From CAYFPX01 sp964519895 (GTDB lineage: Bacteria > Myxococcota_A > UBA796 > CAJQPC01): DNA of 64,000 bases. Position 1 is the stretch's first letter. Each line of letters begins with the position of its first letter. The stretch lies in the NCBI GenBank assembly GCA_964519895.1, contig CAZFLE010000010.1, forward strand, positions 46,202 to 110,201. Direction: 5' to 3'. This document shows, one piece after another, positions 1-8,385 of the stretch. Below the pieces are notes generated by a model. It did no database searches and was not told the DNA's origin. It worked only from the letters and a program-made list of their open reading frames with translations. The position numbers and the translations under genes are program-made.

Positions 1-1121
1 ACCTGTCCGCTGCCGGGCTCGACGGGTGTGCCGTCGTCGTCGATCACGTGGGTGTGCTCGCCCATGACCCAGATGGGCTTGGCGTCTTCGTCCTCTTCGT
101 CCTCGTAGAACGCGGTGCCTTGGTGCCCGGTCTCGGACGCGCCGAAATTGTTCATGATCATGCAGCAGGGCAGTCTCTGGACCAGCCGAGCGCGGATGGC
201 ACCGCTCAGGATGGCGCCCGCGCTGCTGATGGTGACCATGCTGTCGGCCTCCGTGTCGTGCGCCTCGAGCGCGTCCAGGAGCGGCAGGGCCATGGCATCG
301 CCGACCAGGTTGATGACGTTGAGCTCCTCTTCGTCGATCAGGGCGACGCTGCGGACCGCGTCGAAGCTGCGCCCGGGCACCAGCACGACCTTGCCGGCCG
401 TGAACCAGCAGATCCAGCTCGCGAACATCGAAGAGCCATGGATCAGGGGCGCCGCAGGGTGGATGACCAGGCCCTCTTCTTCGGCATTCTCAGCGACCTG
501 CTCGGGTCGCTCGACCGGGTCACCTCCCGGGGCGCCACCCTGGAGGCCGGCGAAGAACAAGTCCTCGTGGCGCCACATGACCCCCCGCGGCATCCCCGTG
601 GTGCCTCCGGTGTAGACGATGAACAGGTCGTCGTTGGTCCGGGGGGCAAAGTCGCGGGCCTCAGAGCCGTTGGCCAGGGCGTCTTCGTAGCCGGTGGCAG
701 CGACGCCGTGCTCGACACCGCTGTCGTCCTGGAGCTCGATGAGGCAGGTCACCCCCGGGCACTCGGCCAGGGCCTTCGCCACCTCGACCCCCAGTTCCTG
801 CTGGAACACGAGTCCCACCAGGTCTGCGTTGTCGTAGAGGTAGATGAGCTCGTGGGCCACGTAGCGGTAGTTGATGTTGATCGGCACCGCCCGCAGCTTG
901 AAGCAGGCGATCATCGCCTCCAGGTACTCGTGACCGTTGTAGGTCTGCAGGCCCACGTGGCTACCGGGTCCGACCCCGGCAGCCTGGAGGTGGTGGGCGA
1001 GCCTCGTCGCCCTGCGGTCCACCTCTGCAAAGGTCTGACGGCTCGAGCCGGACACCAGGGCGATGTTGTCCGGCCGGGCGTCGGCCAGGCTCTCGAAGAG
1101 GTCGGCGAGGTTGTAGGTCAT
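1..1121 (-). CDS. Acyl-CoA synthetase, FadD19/FadD17-like (C-terminus beyond window)
   Basis: ATP-dependent acyl-CoA ligase of the ANL superfamily; 373 residues are visible and the C-terminal part lies beyond base 1. The ATP-binding loop is YTGGTTGMPRGVMWRHED (about residues 170-187), and a GASETGHQG segment follows near the edge. The loop wording, NYRYVAHEL near residue 85 and the overall N-terminal half resemble the steroid side-chain ligases FadD19/FadD17 of mycobacteria, which activate C24-C27 steroid carboxylates. It is the last visible gene of the operon headed by the SCP2 gene, 11 bases after the Ltp3-like gene. The ATG at 1121 gives a standard N-terminus. Enzyme class is certain; the sterol substrate is inferred from similarity recalled from memory and from the operon. 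Confidence 0.85.
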   Translation of the reverse strand, partial: MTYNLADLFESLADARPDNIALVSGSSRQTFAEVDRRATRLAHHLQAAGVGPGSHVGLQTYNGHEYLEAMIACFKLRAVPININYRYVAHELIYLYDNADLVGLVFQQELGVEVAKALAECPGVTCLIELQDDSGVEHGVAATGYEDALANGSEARDFAPRTNDDLFIVYTGGTTGMPRGVMWRHEDLFFAGLQGGAPGGDPVERPEQVAENAEEEGLVIHPAAPLIHGSSMFASWICWFTAGKVVLVPGRSFDAVRSVALIDEEELNVINLVGDAMALPLLDALEAHDTEADSMVTISSAGAILSGAIRARLVQRLPCCMIMNNFGASETGHQGTAFYEDEEDEDAKPIWVMGEHTHVIDDDGTPVEPGSGQ

Positions 1122-1132
1122 GGGTCCCTCTG

Positions 1133-2281
1133 TCACGGCCGGTCGGCCCCGACGATCCAGGTGGCAAAGAATTGGGAGCCGCCGCCATAGGCGTGGCCGA
1201 GGGCCAAGCGGGCGCCATCGACCTGGTGGGCAGCGGCCCGCCCCCGAACCTGGCGGGCGGCCTCGCCAAAGCGCAACAGACCTGATGCACCGATCGGGTT
1301 CGAGCACATCACACCCCCGCTGGGGTTGATCTCACAAGCCCCGCCAGGCGCCGTGGCGCCGTCGTCGACGAGCTTCCAGCCGTGACCGGGCTCGCAGAAA
1401 CCCATGTTCTCGAGCCACATCGGCTCGAACCACGAGAAGGGCACGTAGATCTCGGCTGTGTCCAGCTGTCGGAGTGGGTCTGTGATGCCAGCCTGGGCAT
1501 AGGCGTCGGCTGCACAGTCCCGGCCGGCTTGGGGGTCTACCTGGTCCCGGCCGGGGAAGATCAGCGGCTCGGAGCGCATGGACATGCCGTGCACCCACGC
1601 GGCTTCGTCGGGGGCGGCGGACTCGCTGGTCAGCACGATCGCCGCTGCGCCATCAGAGCTCGGACACGTCTCGAGGTAGCGGATGGGATCCCAGAGCATG
1701 GGGGACTCAGAGACCCCCGCCGCGGTCAGGTCCGGCAGTCGCAGGTGGGCATGTTCGTTGCGGGCGCCGGCGCGGCGGTCCTTGGCCGCGACCTCCCAGC
1801 CGATGTGCTCTGGGGCACCGGAGCGATGGATGTATTCCCGAATCAGCGGCGCGAAGTATCCGCCCGCGCCACCGTTCACCGGAGGCTGGAAGGGGAAGCG
1901 CTGGGACAGGGCCCACATGGCGTTGGACTCGGACTGCTTCTCCCATGCCACGGCCAGGACCCGCTCGTGCCGCCCGGCTGCGATCAGGTTCGACGCGACC
2001 ACGCCGGTCGAGCCGCCCACGCTGCCGGCCGTGTGTACCCGCAAGAGCGGCTTGCCGACTGCACCGAGGGCCGCGGCCATGAAGAGCTCGGGCTGCACCA
2101 CGCCTTCCAACAGGTCGGGGGCCTTGCCGACCACGACCGCGTCGATGTCGCCCCAGTCCAGTCCGGCGTCGTCGAGGGCTGCGCGGGCGGCTTCGCGCAC
2201 GAGGCCGTTCATCGACACATCGGGCCGCTTGGCGGCGTGCACGGTCTGGCCGAACCCGGCGATGGCGACGCGGTTGGCCAT
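1133..2281 (-). CDS. Ltp3-like steroid aldolase/thiolase-fold protein
   Basis: Thiolase-superfamily protein of 382 residues. Segments SMNGLVREA, DAVVVGKAPDLLEGVVQPEL, RVHTAGSVGGSTGVVA and WEKQSESNAMWAL are those of Ltp3 (Rv3523) homologues. The usual N-terminal nucleophilic Cys is absent (AGSVGGS at that place), and the C-terminal Gly-His-Pro motif is replaced by SNPIGASG. This fits the retro-aldolase branch (as in Ltp2) better than true thiolases. In actinobacteria Ltp3/Ltp4 are linked to C24-branched sterol side chains. The start overlaps the stop of the Ltp4-like gene (ATGA), and the order DUF35-ltp4-ltp3 matches Rv3521-Rv3522-Rv3523. The aldolase role is inferred. Confidence 0.85.
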   Translation of the reverse strand: MANRVAIAGFGQTVHAAKRPDVSMNGLVREAARAALDDAGLDWGDIDAVVVGKAPDLLEGVVQPELFMAAALGAVGKPLLRVHTAGSVGGSTGVVASNLIAAGRHERVLAVAWEKQSESNAMWALSQRFPFQPPVNGGAGGYFAPLIREYIHRSGAPEHIGWEVAAKDRRAGARNEHAHLRLPDLTAAGVSESPMLWDPIRYLETCPSSDGAAAIVLTSESAAPDEAAWVHGMSMRSEPLIFPGRDQVDPQAGRDCAADAYAQAGITDPLRQLDTAEIYVPFSWFEPMWLENMGFCEPGHGWKLVDDGATAPGGACEINPSGGVMCSNPIGASGLLRFGEAARQVRGRAAAHQVDGARLALGHAYGGGSQFFATWIVGADRP

Positions 2282-3300
2282 CAGGACCCCTCCAGCACGG
2301 CGACCAGGTTCTGCTGCAGGCAGGGCCCCGCCGTGGCGTGGGCCAGGGCCCGATCCGCCGTGCCCGCCCGAAGGCTCCGAGTGGCGTGCACAAAGGCACG
2401 GAGGCCGTCGACCATCGGAATGGAGGCCGACCGTGGACCGCCGGACGGGTTGATGCGCACGCCATCATCCAGGCCCAGGGCCTTGCGCAGCACAACCTCT
2501 TGGGGCGTCCAACCCGTGCTCAATTCCGCGACATCGACCGGCCCGCTGGACCCCCGTGCCGCCGAGGCAGAAGGCGCCAGGGAGAGATCCCTGTGGCCAG
2601 GGTGGTGGGTGTCGATGCGGTGGTCCAGGTGGCGGATCCAGGCATGGCGATGGGGCCGGTCGGCCAGCGCATCGCCGGCCACGAGCACCACCGCGGCCGC
2701 GCCGTCGGCCCAGGTCGGGATGTCGTGGGCGTGCAAGGGGTCCCGGGTGAGGGGCCGGGCCATCAGCGCCTGCACACTCGGGGCCTCGCCTCGCACGGCG
2801 GCCTGGTCGCGGGCGGCGATAGCGGCGAGATCTTCGCGGGCGCACAGGCCCCGCTCCAGCAGGACCCTGGCCTGGAGCGCTGCCATGTCCGTCGGACCGA
2901 TCCCGAGCGGGGCCAGGGTGTAGGGGTCATGGGTGAGGGCGAGCACGGCCTCGGCGTCGCCCCGGGTGCCATGGCCCCAGGCGTAGACCAGCGCCACGTC
3001 GACGTGCCCGGTCTGCATGTGGACCCAGGCTTCCTGCAGGGCCCAGGCGCCGTCCATCTCCACGTGGGACTCGCAGATGGGTGGCCAGGCGCCGACGCCG
3101 TCCAGGGCCTGCACGAAGGAAAAGGGCCGTCCCTGGATGTAGTCGCCGGAGCCCGAGCAGGTGAAGGCGACCTCGTCGCGCCCAAGGCCCGCATCGGCCA
3201 GCGCACTTGCCGTGACCCTGGACACCAGCAACGCCACGTCGTCCGTGAGTCCCTGGGTCGGCTTGGTCGCTGCGACACCGGCGATCGAGACGGGGCGCAT
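2281..3300 (-). CDS. Ltp4-like steroid aldolase/thiolase-fold protein
   Basis: Thiolase-superfamily protein of 339 residues, starting at MRPVSIAG. The ATG overlaps the stop of the upstream DUF35 gene by ATGA, so I prefer it to longer in-frame extensions, which read as out-of-frame DUF35 sequence. It has VAFTCSGSGDYIQGRPFSF, PTWADGAAAVVLVAGD and NPSGGPRSA near the C-terminus. Neither the nucleophilic Cys nor the Gly-His-Pro motif of degradative thiolases is present. By gene order it corresponds to Ltp4 (Rv3522). It probably works with the adjacent Ltp3-like and DUF35 proteins as a steroid side-chain cleaving complex. The family is clear; the exact reaction is inferred. Confidence 0.82.
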   Translation of the reverse strand: MRPVSIAGVAATKPTQGLTDDVALLVSRVTASALADAGLGRDEVAFTCSGSGDYIQGRPFSFVQALDGVGAWPPICESHVEMDGAWALQEAWVHMQTGHVDVALVYAWGHGTRGDAEAVLALTHDPYTLAPLGIGPTDMAALQARVLLERGLCAREDLAAIAARDQAAVRGEAPSVQALMARPLTRDPLHAHDIPTWADGAAAVVLVAGDALADRPHRHAWIRHLDHRIDTHHPGHRDLSLAPSASAARGSSGPVDVAELSTGWTPQEVVLRKALGLDDGVRINPSGGPRSASIPMVDGLRAFVHATRSLRAGTADRALAHATAGPCLQQNLVAVLEGS

Positions 3301-3752
3301 CAGGGGTCCGAGAGGGGCTTGAAGTATTTGAGCCGGGCGTGGCCCACCGCGGCGGGGTCGTCGTTCCAGACCGCCGTCACGCGCATTCCGGTCTCCACCT
3401 GGTCGGGGGGGCACTCACCCACCAGGTGGAAGAGCTGCACGTCGGCGCCATCCAGCGTCACGTGGGCGCATGCGTAGGGGGGCGTGAGCACCTGACCCTC
3501 GAAGGGGATGTTGATGACGCAGAAAGTGCTGACCTCGCCCGTCTCGGGCAGCTGCAGCGGGTCCATGGGGCCGACGGCGCAGACCGGACAGACCGAGCGG
3601 AGAGGGATCATGACCCGGCTGCAGCGGGTACAGCGACCGCCGATCAGGCGGCGATCTCCGAGCCCCGCGATGTAGGTCGCGGTAGCGGGGTCGGCCGTGT
3701 GTGTGAATTCCAGGCGCACAGGCGTCACGAGGCGGGTGATTGGATCGGGCAT
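3300..3752 (-). CDS. DUF35 OB-fold/zinc-ribbon protein (Rv3521-like)
   Basis: Protein of 150 residues with a rubredoxin-like zinc ribbon, CTRCSRVMIPLRSVCPVC, then an OB-fold (ETGEVSTFCVINIPFEGQ, YACAHVTLDGAD). DUF35 proteins are obligate partners of thiolase-fold aldolases such as Ltp2, closing the active site and stabilising the complex. The N-terminus PVRLEFTHTADPATATYIAGL resembles Rv3521, which precedes ltp4 in mycobacteria. The ATG at 3752 overlaps the stop of the second DUF35 gene, and its own stop overlaps the Ltp4-like start: a four-gene chain with overlaps. The partnership with Ltp3/Ltp4 is inferred from order and family. Confidence 0.85.
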   Translation of the reverse strand: MPDPITRLVTPVRLEFTHTADPATATYIAGLGDRRLIGGRCTRCSRVMIPLRSVCPVCAVGPMDPLQLPETGEVSTFCVINIPFEGQVLTPPYACAHVTLDGADVQLFHLVGECPPDQVETGMRVTAVWNDDPAAVGHARLKYFKPLSDP

Positions 3753-4180
3753 CAGGCGGGCTCGTAGATCAGCTGGGCGACGGATGTGATCGGGGTGCCC
3801 GTTCGGCGAGGGCGCACGCGCATCCCGGAGGCGAGGGCCCCTGGGCTGTTGACGTCGATGGCCTGGATCCAGGCGGTGTCCGCACCGTCCAGCGTGATCA
3901 GGGCAAAGGCAAAGGGCTTGTCCAGCGGGTGTCTGGCCTGTGGGGTCCCGACCCAGGTCCAGGACTGAACGGTTCCCATTGGCCCGACCTCGATCAGCTC
4001 CTGGGTCTCGCGCCCGGTCACCGGGTCCCACTCGCAGGGCGGCACCACGACCCGACCCGCGGCCGTCCGGGCACCCAGCACCCTGCCGTCGGCCAGGGCG
4101 GTGAAGAACTGGCCCAGGATGGGACCCAGGCTGCGCTTGTAGTTGTAGGCGAGGGTGAAGCCCTCGCGGGGGAGATCCAC
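3752..4180 (-). CDS. Second DUF35/OB-fold protein
   Basis: Protein of 142 residues related to the DUF35 OB-fold family: GRVVVPPCEWDPVTG, IEVGPMGTVQSWTWVG, KPFAFALITLDGADTAWIQ and ASGMRVRPRR. The zinc ribbon is reduced; only one Cys of a Cys-x-x-Cys pair is evident. The start is the GTG at 4180, 20 bases after the SCP2 stop; a CTG a few codons upstream cannot be excluded. Two DUF35 genes beside two aldolase genes suggest one accessory subunit per enzyme or a heteromeric complex. The function is inferred. Confidence 0.75.
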   Translation of the reverse strand: MDLPREGFTLAYNYKRSLGPILGQFFTALADGRVLGARTAAGRVVVPPCEWDPVTGRETQELIEVGPMGTVQSWTWVGTPQARHPLDKPFAFALITLDGADTAWIQAIDVNSPGALASGMRVRPRRTGTPITSVAQLIYEPA

Positions 4181-4200
4181 GGTGCCAACCGGTGCCAGGG

Positions 4201-4545
4201 CTACTTCTTCTTCTGACCCGGGGGCAGGAACTTCTGCATGGCCATGGCGGCCTTGATGTTCCCGTTGACCTTCATCTTCCCGGTCAGCACGGCCATGCGG
4301 CCATTCATCTTGCCGTTGATGATCTTGAGGTAGTGGTCCGCAGCCACGCGGTAGTGGGTGTCCGCTGCGTCTGTCGACTCCGGGGACACGGTCATCTCGC
4401 CATTCTTCACGTGCACGGTGTAGTCGCCACCGCCGTCGCCGGTGATCTCGAACCAGTAGGTGAAGTCGGCGTTCTTCGCCTTTCCAGGCACGAAGTAGGC
4501 GTTGAGGTCGTTGAAGTAGTCATGGACGGTGGCAAAGGCGGACAT
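4201..4545 (-). CDS. SCP2 sterol-carrier domain protein
   Basis: Single-domain SCP2 protein of 114 residues (TYWFEITGDGGGDYTVHVKNG, then DHYLKIINGKMNGRMAVLTG, KVNGNIKAAMAMQKFLPP). SCP2 proteins bind sterols or acyl-CoAs in a hydrophobic tunnel; here it probably presents the side-chain substrate to downstream enzymes. It is the first gene of the operon. GAGG lies 7 bases before the ATG, and two KstR-like sites lie 18 and 44 bases upstream. The Lys-rich C-terminal tail (QKKK) is unremarkable. Confidence 0.88.
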   Translation of the reverse strand: MSAFATVHDYFNDLNAYFVPGKAKNADFTYWFEITGDGGGDYTVHVKNGEMTVSPESTDAADTHYRVAADHYLKIINGKMNGRMAVLTGKMKVNGNIKAAMAMQKFLPPGQKKK

Positions 4546-4563
4546 GGGGGCCTCGGGGAAAAG

Positions 4564-4577
4564 TAGAACTTGTTCTA
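4564..4577. promoter_or_regulatory. KstR-type operator A
   Basis: TAGAACTTGTTCTA, a 14-bp palindrome apart from the two central bases, matching the KstR consensus T-N2-AAC-N2-GTT-N2-A. It lies 18 bases before the SCP2 start, where a repressor would overlap the promoter. Confidence 0.8.
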
Positions 4578-4589
4578 GCAGGAGGAGAA

Positions 4590-4603
4590 TGGAACACGTT
4601 CTA
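4590..4603. promoter_or_regulatory. KstR-type operator B
   Basis: TGGAACACGTTCTA, with full agreement at the conserved AAC/GTT core and outer T/A. It is 26 bp upstream of operator A (start to start) and belongs to the same side-chain operon promoter. Confidence 0.75.
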
Positions 4604-4729
4604 GTTCGTTGTCAAGGTCTCCCGGGGGCCAGAGATCCCACCGCTGAAGTTGTCACGGGATGTCGCCGTGCGTCGGCAAGGGTCAGCATCTCTGGTGTGA
4701 GGGGATTCCGGCGCCGCTTCCGTGCATAG

Positions 4730-5005
4730 ATGAGATCGACCCTGACAGTCCTGACCTGCCTGGTTGCCCTCGTGCTGGCTTCTGTGGTGGTGGCCTCCCC
4801 GGCCCAGGCAGGCGGGCTTCAGAGGGTCGAGCCGTTCGCAGCACCGGTGGTGCTCGGCGGTAGCACGGCCATCGCCGGCAGCGCCTTCGACTTCACGAGA
4901 CTCACCACAGCCCCCGGCTTCCGCCGGCAGCGCCCTGCGGCCTCCCTGGCACCGGCGCTGCCCTCCTCATGCGGGCTCGGGCTGCGGTTGGGTCTGCGCT
5001 TCTGA
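4730..5005 (+). CDS. Small secreted protein (hypothetical)
   Basis: Reading frame of 91 residues starting MRSTLTVLTCLVALVLASV and ending a hydrophobic stretch in SPAQA-GG, a convincing Sec signal peptide with an AxA cleavage site. The mature part of about 60 residues has no recognisable domain. It is the only plus-strand gene between two minus-strand groups. Its TGA directly abuts the stop of the convergent gene (TGATCA), as in two clearer convergent pairs in this window, which supports it modestly. No strong ribosome binding site is visible. It could be chance in GC-rich DNA. Confidence 0.45.
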   Translation: MRSTLTVLTCLVALVLASVVVASPAQAGGLQRVEPFAAPVVLGGSTAIAGSAFDFTRLTTAPGFRRQRPAASLAPALPSSCGLGLRLGLRF

Positions 5006-6751
5006 TCAGTCCGTCTGACCGAGCGGGGCAGCCAGCGCACTCCTCAGGCTCGGCGCCAGGCCGATGCGCCCACTGCCTGACACCGTGTAGATCGCCGTCT
5101 CGCCGAGCACCTGGGGCTGGCCATAGAGTTGCTCCAGGAGCATCTCCGTCTCGGCCACGCGCTGGGCGCCCCGCTCCAGGTCGCGGTGCACCAGGACGTG
5201 CCCCACCCCGGCCCGGACCAGGTCCTCTCGCGCCACGGTCTGGAGCTGCCGGACCGCGGGACCGAGCAGGGACCGGTGCTCGGCGCGGGGCTCTGACGCC
5301 AGCGCCAGGAGCTGGAAGGTCGGCACACCGAGCAGCGACGACGACGAGGCCCGGGCGTCCGGTCGGTACGGGATCGGCCGGCCGTGCACGGTCTGCAGGA
5401 CCAGGTAGCGGCTGGTGGTCATGGTGTTGCCGACCGCGCCGGGCAGATCCAGGACCAGGGACTGCCCGTCCACAGGCGGGCGCTGGGCCAGCTCCTGTTG
5501 CGCGGCGGTGGCGAGCTCTGGGGTCCTGGCGAGGGGCCAGGCGCTCCCGCCCCAGGCCACCAGGTCCAGGGGGATCAGCACCAGGGCAGGCCAGAGGCAG
5601 CGCGGCGAAGTCCGGACCGTGGCGGCAGCCAGCACGGCCACAGCGGCCAGGCCCGGAACCGCCAGGCGCAGGGTGTGGGTGATCGCCTGGATCGGCACCA
5701 CAGTCGACAGCGCCGCGAAGGGCAGCAGCAGCCTGCGACCGCTTACTTCGACCGGACCCTCACCCCACACCAGGACGGGTCCCAGAGCGAAGACGAGAGT
5801 CACCAGGCCTCCGGCGGCGAACCGGGTCAGGCCTGTGCTGCGCCATCCGAGCCAGGCCAGAGCCAGTGGGATCCAGCCCAGGTACGCCGAGTGCACGAAG
5901 GCCTCACCCAGGCTGGCATAGTCCACGGACTGGAAGCCCAGAGGGGCGACGAAGGTGCGCGGGTCCACCCGGTTGTGGTCCAGGACCAGGGCTGCGACGC
6001 CCGGATCCGCCCGGTGGACCAGGGCATCGCCGGCGGTGACCGAGGCCCGGACCAGCCAGGCCACGGGCGCCACCAGCGCCGCGGTCGTGGCGACCCCCCC
6101 ACCGAGCTGAAGCAAGGTCGTTGCCGAAGGCCGACGCAGCAGCGGCAGGGCCCAGGTGGCCACGGCGAGTCCTGCTGCGAGCGCGTAATAGGGCGAGCCC
6201 AGGAAGGTCAGGCCCAGGGCCGCGCCCACCGCCACCCAGCGCAGCGCGCCGCCCTTGCCCACCGCTGTCCACCCGAGGGCCAGCGTGAGCAGGCAAGGGG
6301 CCAGGAGCGCGGCCTCTGAGATGCCGTTGTGCAGCTCCCCGCTCAGGTACGGGCCGAACACCATCGCCACCGACGCGACCCAGGTGTGGGGACCGGCGCC
6401 GGTCACTCGGGTGGCCAGGAGCCGGGCGGCCCAGGACGTCAGGGCCACCCCACCGATCAAGACCGCATTCCAGGCCCCGACGACCCCGATCAGCGGCACC
6501 AGAGGAGCGCCCGCCAGGGCCCCCAATGGGTCGATGAACCACAGCGTGCCGCCTTCTGGTCCGAAGAGCAGGGGGGTGTGCCAGGGCAGCGTGCCGCTCG
6601 AGAGCTGCTCCCAGAACCACCAGAGCCCCCACGCATGATTCCAGACATCGCCGTCCGGGTGGCCGACCATGCGCGTGAGCGGGGTCAGCGCCGCCGGCCA
6701 GGTCGCGGCCAAGGCGAGGGCGAGATGGATCGCGACCGCACGCCCCTTCAC
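5006..6751 (-). CDS. Polytopic membrane protein, GT-C glycosyltransferase-like
   Basis: Integral membrane protein of 581 residues with about ten hydrophobic helices in the first two thirds (starting AIHLALALAATWPAALTPL), a HPDGDVWNHAWGLWWFWEQ loop after the first helix, and a soluble C-terminal part. The acidic DGD after helix 1 and the architecture are those of GT-C-type or YfhO-like transferases that use lipid-linked sugars. The GTG at 6751 overlaps the stop of the upstream gene (GTGA), which decides the start. It forms an operon with the next two genes. The substrate is unknown. Confidence 0.65.
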   Translation of the reverse strand: MKGRAVAIHLALALAATWPAALTPLTRMVGHPDGDVWNHAWGLWWFWEQLSSGTLPWHTPLLFGPEGGTLWFIDPLGALAGAPLVPLIGVVGAWNAVLIGGVALTSWAARLLATRVTGAGPHTWVASVAMVFGPYLSGELHNGISEAALLAPCLLTLALGWTAVGKGGALRWVAVGAALGLTFLGSPYYALAAGLAVATWALPLLRRPSATTLLQLGGGVATTAALVAPVAWLVRASVTAGDALVHRADPGVAALVLDHNRVDPRTFVAPLGFQSVDYASLGEAFVHSAYLGWIPLALAWLGWRSTGLTRFAAGGLVTLVFALGPVLVWGEGPVEVSGRRLLLPFAALSTVVPIQAITHTLRLAVPGLAAVAVLAAATVRTSPRCLWPALVLIPLDLVAWGGSAWPLARTPELATAAQQELAQRPPVDGQSLVLDLPGAVGNTMTTSRYLVLQTVHGRPIPYRPDARASSSSLLGVPTFQLLALASEPRAEHRSLLGPAVRQLQTVAREDLVRAGVGHVLVHRDLERGAQRVAETEMLLEQLYGQPQVLGETAIYTVSGSGRIGLAPSLRSALAAPLGQTD

Positions 6752-8385
6752 GGCTGCTGTCCGGGGGGCGGCGGTGGCGGCACGAGAGGCCTGTTTGCCC
6801 GCTGCCAGGTGGTGTCGGGAACCCGCCACAGGGTGCCTTCATAGCCATTGGGCAGCGGGAGGGAGGAGACCTCGCTCGCGTCGAGCAGCGCGACCAGCCG
6901 GCGCAGATCCGAGTCCTGGGGGCGACGGACGCTGTACAGGCCTGCGAATTCCTTGGGGGGCCAGTCGTCCCCAGCAAAGGGCCCGACGAACGCCAGCGGC
7001 TCGCCACCACGGCCCTTGGTCATCACCGTCGCCACGTCCCAGGGATGTCCCAGGGCTTCGGCCCACCAGATGTAGAACCCCGTCTCCGGACCGCCGCTGC
7101 GCTCGTCCAGGTAGAGCCCGATGGTCTGCGGCGTGTCACCGACCAGCTCACCCATTTGCGCCAGGGCCTGATCGATCAGCCAGGCATCCGGGTCGGAAGA
7201 CACGGGCCGGAAGCCCTCCGCCGGCCAGGGCCAGGCTCCCCAGACCGCGAGGCTGTCCAGTCCTGGATCGTGGGGCCGGTTGCTGGGCGGGCGCTCGATC
7301 CAGGTCCACATGCGGGCCGTGCACCAGGTCGCTGGCAGACAGATGCCCAGCACGGCCAGGGCTGCCAGTGCCTTGGGCGCGTTGTGGCGGAAGCGCAACC
7401 CGGCGTCCAGGGCCAACGCCAGCAGCGGCAGCGCCGGGATCAGGTAGCGCGCCTGGCGCTGCCCGGTGAGGGACAGGATGGCCAGGCCCCCCAGAGCGCC
7501 GAGCAGGGCCAGGCGACCCCCTGGATGGCGCAGGCCCAGCAACACCCCCAGACCCAGGAGGATCAGCCCTGGCCAGCCCAGCCCCTCCACCAGCACGGCC
7601 GGGTAGTACGCCAGGTTCTCGGGCTGCAGCAGCTCGGCCTGGGTCAGCGGTGTGCTAGCAGCGTCCACTGTGGCGCTGTTGGGATCGGTGCTATCCACCA
7701 GGTAGCGCCGGACCTTGGTGAAGCGCGACGCGTACCAGGGCCCTGCCAACACTGCAAAGGCGGCCAAAGAGGACACCAGTCCCCTCAAGCCCCGGCGCCG
7801 GGCCGCCAGGCCCAGCCCCGCCCACAGGGTGGGCAGCACCACGAACATTGGAAAGGTGTACTTGGTCAGGAAGCCCAGCCCCATGAAGGCGCCGAAGGCC
7901 ACGCTATGACCGCGGTGTGTCAGGCCTTCAGACGCTCGGAGATGCCCCAGCGTCGCCGCTGCGCAGCCCGCCGCCAACAGGTCCCACCAGGTGTGCTCCA
8001 CCGCCAGCCACAGGAGCGGGGTGGAGAGCAGCAGCGCCCAGGCGGCGAGGGGCGGGAAGCGATCCCGTCCGACCAACAGTCGCAGCCCATGCCACGTCAG
8101 GGCCAGCGCGAGCACGCCCGCGACAGGTCCCGCGTGCCGCCCTGCGCCCGCGAGTGACGGGAGCATGGCGAAGAGGTACCCGCCAGGGGGGTGGGGTGCG
8201 AGCAGGGACGACCAGTGGAAGACCAGCTCCCCGAGCTCCAGCGTCGCAAGCTCTCTGGCCAGGCGGGCGGCGATGCCCAGCAGGTGCGCCGCGTCGCCCG
8301 TCGGCCAGCGCCCCTGGGGCAGGATGCACCCAAGCAAGAGCGCGGCGGTGGCTGCGACGACGAGCCCGTCGGTCAGGCGTCTCAT
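6748..8385 (-). CDS. Polytopic membrane protein, PMT/GT39-like glycosyltransferase
   Basis: Membrane protein of 545 residues beginning MRRLTDGLVVAATAALLLG. After the first helix comes WPTGDAAHLLGIA, then many hydrophobic helices including GFLTKYTFPMFVVLPTLWAG and RQARYLIPALPLLALALDAG. The second resembles the 'RYLLPALP' segment of protein-mannosyltransferase-like GT39/ArnT proteins. The C-terminus is a soluble tail ending in a Pro run. The ATG at 8385 overlaps the stop of the upstream lipoprotein (ATGA). It probably transfers sugars from polyprenyl carriers on the periplasmic side. The fold class is fairly safe; acceptor and donor are unknown. Confidence 0.65.
   Translation of the reverse strand: MRRLTDGLVVAATAALLLGCILPQGRWPTGDAAHLLGIAARLARELATLELGELVFHWSSLLAPHPPGGYLFAMLPSLAGAGRHAGPVAGVLALALTWHGLRLLVGRDRFPPLAAWALLLSTPLLWLAVEHTWWDLLAAGCAAATLGHLRASEGLTHRGHSVAFGAFMGLGFLTKYTFPMFVVLPTLWAGLGLAARRRGLRGLVSSLAAFAVLAGPWYASRFTKVRRYLVDSTDPNSATVDAASTPLTQAELLQPENLAYYPAVLVEGLGWPGLILLGLGVLLGLRHPGGRLALLGALGGLAILSLTGQRQARYLIPALPLLALALDAGLRFRHNAPKALAALAVLGICLPATWCTARMWTWIERPPSNRPHDPGLDSLAVWGAWPWPAEGFRPVSSDPDAWLIDQALAQMGELVGDTPQTIGLYLDERSGGPETGFYIWWAEALGHPWDVATVMTKGRGGEPLAFVGPFAGDDWPPKEFAGLYSVRRPQDSDLRRLVALLDASEVSSLPLPNGYEGTLWRVPDTTWQRANRPLVPPPPPPGQQP

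Noticed and set aside
48..1190. Long plus-strand open frame opposite the acyl-CoA synthetase
   Set aside because: The minus strand encodes a recognisable ligase with intact motifs; long antisense frames are usual in GC-rich DNA. The same applies to plus-strand frames opposite 15095-17080, 26120-30563 and 33523-35200.
4604..4729. tRNA or small RNA in the gap before the small secreted protein
   Set aside because: No cloverleaf-like arms or clear terminator; it appears to be promoter sequence only.
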